From: Copromyces sp. CBS 386.78 | Lineage: Eukaryota > Ascomycota > Sordariomycetes > Sordariales > Sordariaceae | Direction of reading: 5' to 3' | Assembly (NCBI GenBank): GCA_030685235.1 | Contig: MU839134.1 | Coordinates: 1-64,000 of the forward strand | DNA length: 64,000 nt | Shown here: positions 31,575 to 40,866 of the stretch, piece by piece | Position numbering within the stretch: position 1 is the first letter of the stretch | How the letters are laid out: every line of letters starts with the position of its first letter | The notes under the pieces: model-generated | What the model was told of the DNA's origin: nothing | What the model saw: the letters and a program-made list of their open reading frames with translations, nothing else | Database searches by the model: none | Position numbers and translations under genes: made by a program

Positions 31575-31610
31575 ATAGCGATAGCGATAGCAATAGCGAT
31601 AGCGATAGCG
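31575..31610. repeat. Hexamer microsatellite (ATAGCG)6
   Basis: Six tandem ATAGCG units, the third with one change. It lies in the repeat island, after the TTA/ATT run at 31436-31500. Confidence 0.85.
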
Positions 31611-32210
31611 ACAATAATAGCCCTAGTAGTAGTGGTAGTAGACTTCGTGCATTGGCTAGGTGCCCGGTTTTGGACTTAGGTGGGAGACGAAGGTTTGAAG
31701 GACAAGTATAAAGAAAGGAAGGAGTAGAATAGAGTAGAGTAGAGTAAAGTAGAAAGAAGGAAGGAGTTGACCCAAAATCTACTTAAAATGCGCTAGTTCC
31801 CGCCCTCCCGCCCTCCCGCCTGTACTAAGGGTTTTCCTAAGTCTCAACGGTTAGATATTTTTAACGCTTAACAGCTTTCAACGGTTAACTTGAGATAGGG
31901 AGCATTAACTACACACGCGTTAGATATAGCTAACCGTTGAAAACAGGCCGGATTCCCGTTAATGTGGCCTTCAGAAGGTCCTTATAGGGGTCTTTAGCTT
32001 TTATTATTTTATACCAAAATCCGACCAATCAGAAGGCTTCTTCAACCGTCTAGCCCAAACGAGGCATCTAGTCCAGTATGCCAGACTACTATAGGAACTG
32101 AAACATAGGCAGATGCCTCCCGTCTACTCTAGACGCCACCCTTATATTTCCGCTGCGGTAAGTACTATAGTACAGCGCTTACCCCCTATAAGAAAGATGC
32201 GTTAGTTTTC

Positions 32211-32254
32211 AGACATTGGTTGTGGTTATTGTCCAACAGCCACAATCAATGTCT
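32211..32254. repeat. 15-bp-arm hairpin
   Basis: Arms 32211-32225 and 32240-32254 are complementary with one mismatch. The arm starts AGACATTGGTTGTGG, like the 30195-30233 hairpin, so the two may mark the edges of related elements. Confidence 0.7.
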
Positions 32255-32523
32255 AGAAACAGATTTTCCCACTACGGTATCCATTAGAACAAAAGAAATC
32301 AGAACCGGTCAGACAACGTGGAACTCTACACAAGGACAGGTAGATAATGTAGGCCAGTAGCTAGGAAAGAGAGGAAAATAAGAAAAAAGAAACACGATGG
32401 AAAGGAAAGAAAATGGAGGTAAGAGAGCCAGAAGGTGAACGAGAACGAAGAAGGAAAGGACATGGAATATTGAAACAAATAACTAGCTTATTTCTTGAGT
32501 CTCTGGAGGGTCTCGAGCTGGGA

Positions 32524-34263
32524 CTACAACTCGTCAGGGACGGCCAACTCCCTCAATGAATACTTTGTCAACATTTCCTCATCCATCTTCGCCCATTGAA
32601 TTCCTTGGTCGTTCGTTGAGACCATATCTTCACCCGCTATCATGAATCCCGACGCAAAGGGGCTGATCACCTTTTCACGTTCCACTTTCCCATTCAACTC
32701 GGCAACGCGTTTAACGAGAAAATCGTTCAGTTTAGTCCTGAAAGTATTTCTTGTTTCTGTAATGGCGTTGCAACGATCGATCCATTTCATAACTGGAGGA
32801 ATCTCGGGCGGACTGTCCCACGCACTCAAGGCATCGGTGATACACTTTTTGATCTTCAGGTGCATAGACTGTTCCCCAGGATGCGGAAGAGCCCCACCTT
32901 TGCCAAACTTCTCGAAGACGTAGCTCCAAATGGTCAAGTACGACAGAAATTGAAGCCATGCTTGGTTCCACTGTTGTTTACCATCACGGTCAACATGAAA
33001 GAAATGTGTTGTAAACCACCACTTATAGGGATTTGATAACAAGGCGGTTAAAACACGGGTTGCATAACCAAGTTGAAATCCCAGCTTTGCGTCTAGGAAG
33101 CGGTCGATACACTCGGTCGGGCCCGGTGGGATTGGGAAGACTGCGTCGATCGGAAATGTGGATTGATCACGGATCCAGTCTTTGGCAAGGGAGAATTCAA
33201 GTACGCGGTACTCTCTGCCGTTCAACCTCCAGCCGCTAGCCTGGAGTACTTTGATGGCATTGGGCCAATTGTCGCATAGAGGCAATGTTGACTGGCGTTC
33301 ATTGACGTCCGATTTGCGTGGGATTTTGTGCACCTTGGGGATGGGCGGCAGTTCATCATCGTCTGTTCTTCTTCGCGTTTCTCTGTTTCTGGATCTTGAC
33401 TGGCGTTGGTCAGACCAACTTGGGCTGACCTCTCGGGAACGCCCGTCCCCTGAACTCTCGTGGTAGGTTCCGTGTCTGATGCGTATCTTGGATCTTGACC
33501 TTGAAGGTGACCGACTGTAGTTTCGTGAATAACGTGGATCTCTGTACGGAGACTCCGGGGACCTTGATTGACGATGTCCAGAGCGCCCTCTGCTGGCCTC
33601 TTGGAAAGAACCCTCCTTGGTGTAATCGTTGTGGCCTCCTGCGTGGCGGTTATAATCTTCATATCTAGCTTGACCCCGAGACGTAGGCCTGGCAGGAGAG
33701 CGATCATAGACTCTTGGATCACTAGAACCTCCATACCGAGGCATTGGAGATCTTGATTGATGGGAATCAGCATGCCCCCAACCCGCCGGTTCGAAAGACA
33801 CGTTCTGGGAAATGTGGTTGTACAGGGAATCTCGATGGCTAGCGGGTGCTTTGGATCTAGACCTTGCAGGAATGCGATCATATTCCCGTCGGGAATGACT
33901 CGGTTCTCCATATAAGGGACTTGGCGATCGATGACGAGGGACAGGATTGGGAGGTCTGTTGGAACTAATGCTGGCCCGGCGTTGGGGGCGTTCCCTTGGT
34001 GGCGAAGCGCTGGAAGAACTTCTGTCTTGTGCTGGGTACATGTAGGTTGAGGGCGAGAAGACGGGAACATTCCTTGTCGCTCGAGGAGGGTGACGATTAG
34101 GATCATACTGTCCCCGGCCCATAGTCGTCGCTGGGTTTGTCGCTGTACTATCTCTTGACGGCGCAATGCTCGAGGTAGGCGCTGGTCGTCTGTGAGGGTG
34201 TTCGGATTCCGCTTGATAGCGCACCCGGGAGCTATCTCTTGCTGACATTCGTCTGTCTGTCAT
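32524..34263 (-). CDS. Arg/Ser-rich repeat protein with C-terminal LGYA domain (family 3, member 3)
   Basis: Single exon, 579 aa, unknown function. The first ~330 residues are rich in Arg, Ser, Pro and Tyr and contain imperfect ~60-residue repeats built around HQSRSPMPRY, HRQSRSPESPYR and RQSRSRNRE, resembling RS-domain low complexity. The C-terminal ~230 residues look folded. They contain VFPIPPGP and FLDAKLGFQLGYATRVLTALL, matching the LGYA motif of the genes at 26893-27749 and 28333-29076, followed by a Trp/Phe-rich helix region (FLSYLTIWSYVFEK). There is no signal peptide. The RS-rich part suggests nuclear RNA-related or phospho-regulated behaviour, but this is only inference. It sits directly beside the repeat island. 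Confidence 0.65.
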   Translation of the reverse strand: MTDRRMSARDSSRVRYQAESEHPHRRPAPTSSIAPSRDSTATNPATTMGRGQYDPNRHPPRATRNVPVFSPSTYMYPAQDRSSSSASPPRERPQRRASISSNRPPNPVPRHRSPSPLYGEPSHSRREYDRIPARSRSKAPASHRDSLYNHISQNVSFEPAGWGHADSHQSRSPMPRYGGSSDPRVYDRSPARPTSRGQARYEDYNRHAGGHNDYTKEGSFQEASRGRSGHRQSRSPESPYRDPRYSRNYSRSPSRSRSKIRIRHGTYHESSGDGRSREVSPSWSDQRQSRSRNRETRRRTDDDELPPIPKVHKIPRKSDVNERQSTLPLCDNWPNAIKVLQASGWRLNGREYRVLEFSLAKDWIRDQSTFPIDAVFPIPPGPTECIDRFLDAKLGFQLGYATRVLTALLSNPYKWWFTTHFFHVDRDGKQQWNQAWLQFLSYLTIWSYVFEKFGKGGALPHPGEQSMHLKIKKCITDALSAWDSPPEIPPVMKWIDRCNAITETRNTFRTKLNDFLVKRVAELNGKVEREKVISPFASGFMIAGEDMVSTNDQGIQWAKMDEEMLTKYSLRELAVPDEL

Positions 34264-35180
34264 TTTCAGGATGCAAGATATCTCGTGTGGGGTAAAGAAC
34301 AGAAGGGTTAAAAATGGGTGCTAACGCGTTTTCAAGTAGAATGACTAAGTGGGTGATTTGGGCTTTCTGATGTCCTGAGCGTGAGAGTCTTGATGGCAGA
34401 GACAGATGGGACTACTTGACGATTTTATAGAGCGAGCGTGTAGGTAATCAGTTGCACACCACAAGGTATCTATAGATGAAGATTGCCGGCTTCACTAACC
34501 GCCCATCAGCCAACATCTTCGTTATGAGTATTGTTGGTAAATGTGGTACCTGTATGTGGATAAAAGCGGCTGGTGATGAGAATTGAACCAACAAGTACCT
34601 ACATCAGTTGATACCTGCCCGTTCCTAGCCCGACCGCGTGACCTGGCCAACACTGGATTCGATTCTTGAGATGGAATAGAAATAAAGACCGTCCTCTTTG
34701 CTGAAGAAAGGGTTTGAGGTATTGTTTGGTCTCGAAGCGCCCTGTTGGTTGGCGTTCCGCTTATCACTTGCCAACATGCCGTAGCCAACATCTAGAGGTA
34801 GATAAAGACATCGCAGGGGCGGCTATAATATGCTCATTTCTGCAACTCTGTCAGTTATTCTAAACTCGTCAGGATTTAGGAAAAAAGGTGGGAGGCGTTC
34901 CACTCACGGGCGACGTACGAGGTCGGACTTTGCTGGATGCACATGAACCGTCCGGATCCTCCTTGTTGACTTTTCAGGTCCGGGATCTTTTCCCCGGGAG
35001 ATGAGTGGTTATTGTGAAACAACTACTAGCATAACAACTGTGGATGAACTAAGTGAGAACCTCGAATACCTAAATGGAAGAACACTAACTACTCGTACGC
35101 TTGACTGATCGGGAAATACTGAATACCGTCCAACACAAAAAACAAATAAAAACCCCAAAAGAACTCCAACTTGTCAAGGT
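34264..35180. other. Intergenic, no gene seen
   Basis: Leader of the 32524-34263 gene and 3' side of the next. A tRNA-like look-alike at 34565-34655 was rejected. No credible frame. Confidence 0.45.
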
Positions 35181-36296
35181 TCAGCGCCGAACACTCGTGC
35201 TCTCTTTTTCCTTCTTGTCCTTCTCCTTCTTACTATTCTTCTTCACCTTTCCATATTCCTTCCTCCGCTGCCTCCTCTCTTTGTCATACCGCCTCTGCCT
35301 CTCTTCCCAATCCCTATCTTTCTTCTCGTCCGCCTGACCTTGAGCTACCATTCGCCTTCGGGTCGAGCGACGGGGCTTGCCACTGGCGTCAAGCGCGTCC
35401 TGGATATCAGAGAGACTGTCTTCTTCTATCCGCCTTATCTGCTCCTCCTTGCTGGGGTTCCGCCCTTCTTCTTCCAATGCCTCATGAAACAAACTCGGCT
35501 GATCCGGATTCTTCTGGTCCCAATTCCAACCCGTCAGCCAACCAGGGTAGTCCCATTCTCCAATATACACTCCTCTGCCGTAATTGGATATCGTCATGCT
35601 AGACCCAGCCGGTTGACTCTCGGGATTGTACTCGTCTATCTCTGAGACAGCCAACACGCGACTTCGTTGTTTGAAAACTTCTTGTGTCTTGAGGATCTCC
35701 TTGAAGATGTTGCCGGTCAAAGGATTGGGCTCCACGCCACGATCATGGACTGGGTCTTGAATACTGAAGATGAGGTCGAAAACTTCCAGCCACCTCTGGA
35801 CCCACTCTAATTGCGTCGACTCCAAGAAGGCCGAGAGCGCGTAGTCATTTGCTGTCCTTAAGGCTTCTGCGGCGGCGGCAATTTTTTTGACCTCATCGGC
35901 GTCCTGAAGCATTGCCTTGCATTTTGCAAGCGAAATCGGATTTTTTGGTGAAAAGTCTAATCCTTCTTCCTTCAGGCCGAGCCGAAACACGTGTTCAGGC
36001 CACCGAGGGATTTTGCTGAGCCTCTCCTTCTCGTATTCGATAACAGCGGAGTCTTTCGTGCTGAGTTCGAGGCTCTCCACGCCTCGAATCCAGAAATCTT
36101 CCTCATCCGAGTCATCTGTCGGAAAATCGGAAATGTCGTCCACGGTTGACGCTGATGGGCTATGTGGTGTAGTGGTCCACGCCCCTGAGACGTTCAAAGG
36201 TCTTGGGGTATCTACCACCGTGGTGGCGGACGAAATCCGTGATGTTGCCGACGCCTTTGAAGTGGTCGAATCCCCTGAGGTGGTAGATGGCGACAT
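35181..36296 (-). CDS. Acidic/basic low-complexity protein near family 3 (possible member 4)
   Basis: A 371-aa frame from ATG 36296 (ACAATGTCG context). The frame stays open 72 codons further upstream, but that part looks like leader. The N-terminus is Ser/Thr-rich (about 1-60) with an acidic patch (DFPTDDSDEEDFW). A helical middle includes AEALRTANDYALSAFLES and WLEVFDLIFSI. The C-terminal ~90 residues are highly charged and end in a Lys-rich tail (KKNSKKEKDKKEKE) that could be a nuclear signal. The middle may be distantly related to the LGYA domain by position and helix pattern, but the LGYA motif itself is absent, so membership in the family is unproven. Function unknown. Confidence 0.55.
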   Translation of the reverse strand: MSPSTTSGDSTTSKASATSRISSATTVVDTPRPLNVSGAWTTTPHSPSASTVDDISDFPTDDSDEEDFWIRGVESLELSTKDSAVIEYEKERLSKIPRWPEHVFRLGLKEEGLDFSPKNPISLAKCKAMLQDADEVKKIAAAAEALRTANDYALSAFLESTQLEWVQRWLEVFDLIFSIQDPVHDRGVEPNPLTGNIFKEILKTQEVFKQRSRVLAVSEIDEYNPESQPAGSSMTISNYGRGVYIGEWDYPGWLTGWNWDQKNPDQPSLFHEALEEEGRNPSKEEQIRRIEEDSLSDIQDALDASGKPRRSTRRRMVAQGQADEKKDRDWEERQRRYDKERRQRRKEYGKVKKNSKKEKDKKEKESTSVRR

Positions 36297-36999
36297 TGTT
36301 AGGGCTAGGGACTGACGGAAGCTGGATATTCGACAATGTTGTGTGCAGAATTGGGAAGTATCTTGCCCAGGTGATTGAAGTTGGCTTGATATGTTACTGA
36401 TTTTCAGCAGCCCTAGCAGATCAGAGAACTCGGTCAGCTCCAGACGACGGGATCTTTTATATCTTAGCGTTGCATCTTGTCGTCCTTGAGAAACCCCCAA
36501 AGGCTTCATCAACTTGAAGTGGATTTGTCTTGCTGTTCACGGGAGGCATCAAAGAACCAAATCGCCAACCGCCGGATCTCTTGATCACCCTTTTCGCAAC
36601 TTCCAGATGTACTGCTGGGAGTGCTGGCTCATCTGGAAATCGCGCGCGCCTGTTGATTCGTGACCCTATTCTCTGGCGTCAATATGGAAGACGGCCAACA
36701 AGATCCAAAATGTACAAAATGGCTACCGCTATGTTCCAGTGCGATGACATTGTGCTCGTAATGAGAGCATCGGCATATCTCATTGTTGTCGAGGTGCTGT
36801 CCAGCCGCCGTCTGCCGCCCATCACCAACACTCACGTCTGCGCCAACATCCCGTCCCAACGCCGAAACCAACACCAACACCAACAGCGCCCGACCCGGCG
36901 GCCACTTCCTTTGTATCCATCAAACAATGAGCATCTCTTCCCCCCTCACCGGCAGTCCAGCACCCCGCCCTCTCCCACCACCTTCAGTCCTTCACTTCC
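36297..36999. other. Intergenic, no gene seen
   Basis: Upstream of the 35181-36296 gene and 3' side of the dienelactone hydrolase-family gene. Frames here are short and Pro/Asn/Ser-rich without motif. Confidence 0.45.
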
Positions 37000-37924
37000 T
37001 CACAGAAACTCCCCAAACCACCTAACCGCCTGCAAAAACGCGCCCTCCTTCGCAAACCTCTGTTCTCTATCGGTCACATCCGCCCTAACCGCAAACCCAT
37101 GATTCGTACCCGAGTACAATGAAACCATGTACTCCCTCCCCGTCTGCTTCAGTAGCGCCTCAATCTCCGCCCTCCTCTCCGGCGGCATCATGTCATCATT
37201 TTCCGCGGCCGCCACGCTCACCGGTCCTTGAATCCCCAGTATCTCCTCATTCTCCAGCAAGCTGGGGTGAGCGGTGAATGCTGCGTCTACCCTTTCCTGG
37301 GGAGGGACAGTGCCGTCGAGGAAGCGGAAGGCATACTTCCCACCGAAGCAATACCCTACTGCTCCGATGCGGGTTACGTTCAGCGACGAGCGGATGTAGG
37401 AGATGGTTGAGGCGATGATCGGGTCGGTGACGTTGGGTTGGTGTTGAGACAGGAAGAGGGTCGTGTTGAAGCCTGGCACGTTGATGTCGCCTGGGGCGGG
37501 TGAGCCGGAGAAGAGGTCGGGCGCGACGGTGAGGTAGCCGGCGCGGGCGAAGGAGTCGGCGAGGAGAAGGTTTTCGGGGAGGGCGAGGCCGAAGACGTCG
37601 GTGAGGTAGAGGATTGCGGTGTTTGGGTGGACGGAGATGGAGGTGGACGCGGAGGAGTTGAGGGGTGGGCGGGTGATGTAGAGTGTTACTGGAGGTGACG
37701 GTTAGCGTCAGCCATTGGCCTACCTAGGCAGGAGGAAAAGAGGACAAGGAGGATGAGTGATGATGAAGCTTACTGTTGTTGTGAACTTCTGTTGTGCCGA
37801 CTGGGGTGCCGGTGTTGGCGAGGATGGAGGTGTCGCCGCCAACCGGGCATGCAGCACGGCCGAGGTCGGTGAGGGCCCTGAGGGGGGCGATGGCAGCGAG
37901 CAGCGGGAGAGTCTCGATGCGCAT
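37000..37924 (-). CDS. Dienelactone hydrolase-family protein
   Basis: Two exons, 37924-37774 and 37688-37000 (intron with GTAAGC donor and CTCCAG acceptor), 279 aa. The alpha/beta-hydrolase pattern of the family is present. It comprises FGLALPENLLLADSFARAGY early in the domain, the nucleophile elbow GYCFGG (Cys164), an Asp in AENDDMMPP (215/216) and a His in GTNHGFAVR (247), giving the Cys-Asp-His triad. Such enzymes hydrolyse lactone or ester bonds; the natural substrate here is unknown. The N-terminus has a hydrophobic stretch (LPLLAAIAPLRAL), and several NxT/S sequons occur (NIT, NSS, NTT, NVT twice), so secretion is possible but not certain. Most family members are cytosolic. Confidence 0.88.
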
Positions 37925-39035
37925 GTTGGCTTTTCTTGGTGTCAGGGCACCTGACTTACGGGTCCGTGAGCACCTACCCCGCTATAGCCTTCGGAAGGAA
38001 GGTATTGTTTTATATAGATGGAAAGGACCTACTGAATGAAGCTGGGGAAGGAAGTCTGGATTACAAGGAAGCTGTAGACTTGAACGAGGAAGTCAGAGAC
38101 TTGAGGAAACCTGGCGGGAAGGATGATTTCATCTTCTTCTACCAATCAAATCAATTGACACAACTAACCTTTTTCCCTGACACTTGGTGCCTGGTGCTGC
38201 AGTGTCGGACTTGCTTCCTCGGTGCGTGCGTGCTGGACTGGCAGCTGTGGGTTCGTTGGCACTTGGCAGACAACACCCAAGGAAAGTGTGCAAGTGAAGA
38301 TGAAAGCAAGAGCGAGGTACAGCGCGCATATTGTGGGACAGGAGTGTGGAGTGCCTGCTATCTTTAATGCGAGGTGCGTAGGCAGCCAAGCAGGGATAGG
38401 CGCGAGCCACCAACTTGGTCAACTCCATTCCATCCTGAATTCCAGATGCCGGCATCCGCTGCCAATTTGCTTCCATGTCTGGAGGCGAGTGTCACGGTTG
38501 CATTCCTCAGGGGTAGTCCCGCCCCGATATCCGACAATCAGATCCCGTTCCCCGCCTTTCGTAGGTGTCTCTTCGAGATCTGAATCAGGAACCATCGGAG
38601 AGTTATCCGCCGTCTGTGCCGTCTGACTTTACGGCATTACGTTTATCTCATTTCCCGCTCTGACATGAATCCATGGATGGAAAGTCGGTAATGCAAAGTG
38701 GAAGACTCACCCTTTGCAGAATCCTGGATTTTGGGAAACTTCTTTTTGCGGCGATATGTGTACATGACGCTAGATGCTTCAGGCAAAGCCAACGCACCAA
38801 CCTGTACGTTTCTATAAGAAATGGAAATTTTCACCTTGAGGCAGGCACACTGCTCCGTCTGCTTGAAGCTAACAGACCTGGGGCCGAGGAAAGAACGTTC
38901 CTCATTTCTCAATTCTGGACAACTCTGTTGAAGCGGTACTGCCCGTAACTTGCTCACCAGCCCCTTTTCCTGCCCTCTTTCCCTCGGGAAGTCACATTGT
39001 GGGCCATCTCGTGATCAAGTTTTGTTTCCTGTTTC
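37925..39035. other. Intergenic, no gene seen
   Basis: Short frames only, including one of 143 codons from 37936 on the + strand that has no motif and weak codon bias. Confidence 0.45.
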
Positions 39036-39552
39036 TCATCCGCTGACAGGAAAGGTCTCAACGATTGTTGATGCAGCACACGCTCTGGGAACATTCAGTC
39101 CACATCGATACTCGATCTGCGATGTGCCCGCCACAGCCACTGACTTGGTTTCATGCTCAGGATCTTTGACCGTCTGGTGCAATGTGATGTCTGAAACCTT
39201 CTCGAAAGTATCAGACCTTGACATGAGCACATACTTGTAGGTAGTCACTCCCGTCCCTCCATTGGGCCAATCCAGTCGCACCCGAAGGAAGTGTCATTAC
39301 AAGTTCCAGGCGGGGGGTTGTACCCAGGAATCCTTGGATCGTAGAACCGGGCAGTTGCATTCGGATGTGATGGTCGACATGACGCCTGGGCCAATGTGCT
39401 CGCTGTAGATAAACTCAGCAAGCATGTCCTGCCATTTGAAGCCCGAGACAGCAAAGCCACCGCTGACCGAGAGGTTCCAAGTTCCGTGAAACCTGGGAGA
39501 TGCTGTTGCATGAGGAGAGGAGAGGTAAAGTGAGGAGCAGGAACATGCGCAT
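39036..39552 (-). pseudogene. Probable broken gene for a small secreted protein
   Basis: An ATG at 39552 opens a typical signal peptide (MRMFLLLTLPLLSSCNSISQ). Protein-like sequence then continues but changes frame at least twice: first GTWNLSVSGGFAVSGFKWQD, then DPRIPGYNPPPGTCNDTSFG, then VTTYKYVLMSRSDTFEKVSD, ending with a stop at 39036. The shifts happen with no room for introns of normal size. Together the pieces would make a secreted Cys-containing protein of roughly 160 aa. The simplest reading is a gene disabled by indels; sequence error is an alternative. The family is not recognised. Confidence 0.4.
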
Positions 39553-40866
39553 TGTGCTGGGGATGTTGATTTTCTGACGGGATGGATCCTTGGGTGCGCT
39601 TGGGGAGTCGAGTCAGTCACACCTTGCATAACATGACATGATGATGCAAAGGAAAGAGAAAACGAGCTCCCCATTACGGTGTCCATGCAGCCTTTTTATA
39701 CTCGAGGATCTTGGAGGTGGTTACCATTCAGGCTGAAGCCGTTACATCTTTACATGATGAATCAAGGTGGGTGCACTACATGCCATTACATACTCCCTTG
39801 GTTAGACGTAAATCGGACACTAAACGCCACAAGGGGCTTGCATTGCTGACAGGTCCATTCACACCCTGTGTCTGTTACCAGGGATGACGAGAGAGGTGGT
39901 ACATGTTTTGATTCAAGAAAAGAGAGAGGGACATGAAGGGAAAAAATGACGAAATCTGGTCTCACTAGGTATATACTACATACCTCTACTGGGTCATATG
40001 CACATGTGGACCGCATCCATCTACCTGGTGCCAAAGAAGCCAAGACATGGTGATGGCTTCAACAGTGTCCACCCACTCCCCCATTTCAGGCGAACGATTT
40101 ACTTCCAAGAACCATTTTCCTAATCATTTCCCCCTTTTTGTCTCATATGGTAGTCTACCTTAACAGCCGGAGGGAAGTGAGGACACCGCAGTCCGGACTT
40201 CGGACCGTTGCCGGGTTGACAGTTCCACACGGCATGTGTTGAAAGCAATGAGAGGCACCGTGGATTGAACCTGCGAGACCGACATGGAGCAAGGTAGTTG
40301 GAACTTGGAAGGAAGGCGCTTGGTCCAGGCAGCAGTGATTCCACTTGATGCCAGCAGGTTCCGACTCTGCCTCGTACCTACAAGTAGGTACATACCTTCT
40401 ATGCTTCGCTCCTGCCTCTTTACCCCTCCACCTGACTGCAGTGACGTCTTGTGAGGAAGAAAGTTGGCATTTACGGCATGCACCTGCAGCTAGAGGGCAT
40501 TTGAGGTTGTTTGGGCAGTTCGACGGCGGCAGTCACCACTGGGATACCACCGCAAGAGCGTGCTACACGACCTTGGTCGCGACTGTTGGCTGGCTGTCAT
40601 TGTTTCCTATAAATTGACCGTCGCCTCACCCGTCCCATTCACTTCACTTGTCTCCTGCGTGGCACTCATCTCAACCTTTCTTTGGCCCCGCCGTTCCCTT
40701 TCTCACTACTCTTTTTGTCTCCGCAACATCTCCAAACAACTCGCACCCCATCTCTTCCCTCTTTACCGATCACGGCAGCGCAGTATTTTCAACACAGCAT
40801 CACTATATCATCAGCATTATCTTCTTTCCCCCCACCTTTGGCGCCCTTGACAGCGACAAGATCACC
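39553..40866. other. Divergent intergenic region
   Basis: Upstream of both the broken secreted-protein gene and the CCCH gene. The C/T-rich tract at about 40640-40860 is the likely leader of the gene starting at 40867. Confidence 0.5.

Larger units (their letters stand above)
30040..32400. repeat. Repeat island: hairpins, inverted repeats and microsatellites
   Basis: AT-richer than its surroundings and without a supportable gene. It holds hairpins at 30195-30233 and 32211-32254 that share the core ACATTGGTTGT. An imperfect inverted repeat lies at about 30728-30785 and 32024-32080 (both arms include CTAGACGG- and CTGATTGG-type sequence). A GGTTAACGG/AACGCT-rich stretch occurs at 31110-31210 and 31845-31940. 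A purine tract runs from 31300 to 31375, a TTA/ATT run from 31436 to 31500, and six ATAGCG hexamers from 31575 to 31610. It looks like nested, decayed mobile-element remnants. No transposase reading frame remains. Confidence 0.65.

Noticed and set aside
33222..34166. 314-codon minus frame in another phase of the RS-rich gene
   Set aside because: The chosen phase ends in the LGYA domain and has the proper ATG; this phase stops early and has no motif.
34565..34655. tRNA-like sequence on the minus strand (GGTTCAATTC box)
   Set aside because: The T stem and acceptor stem do not pair and the anticodon arm is unclear.
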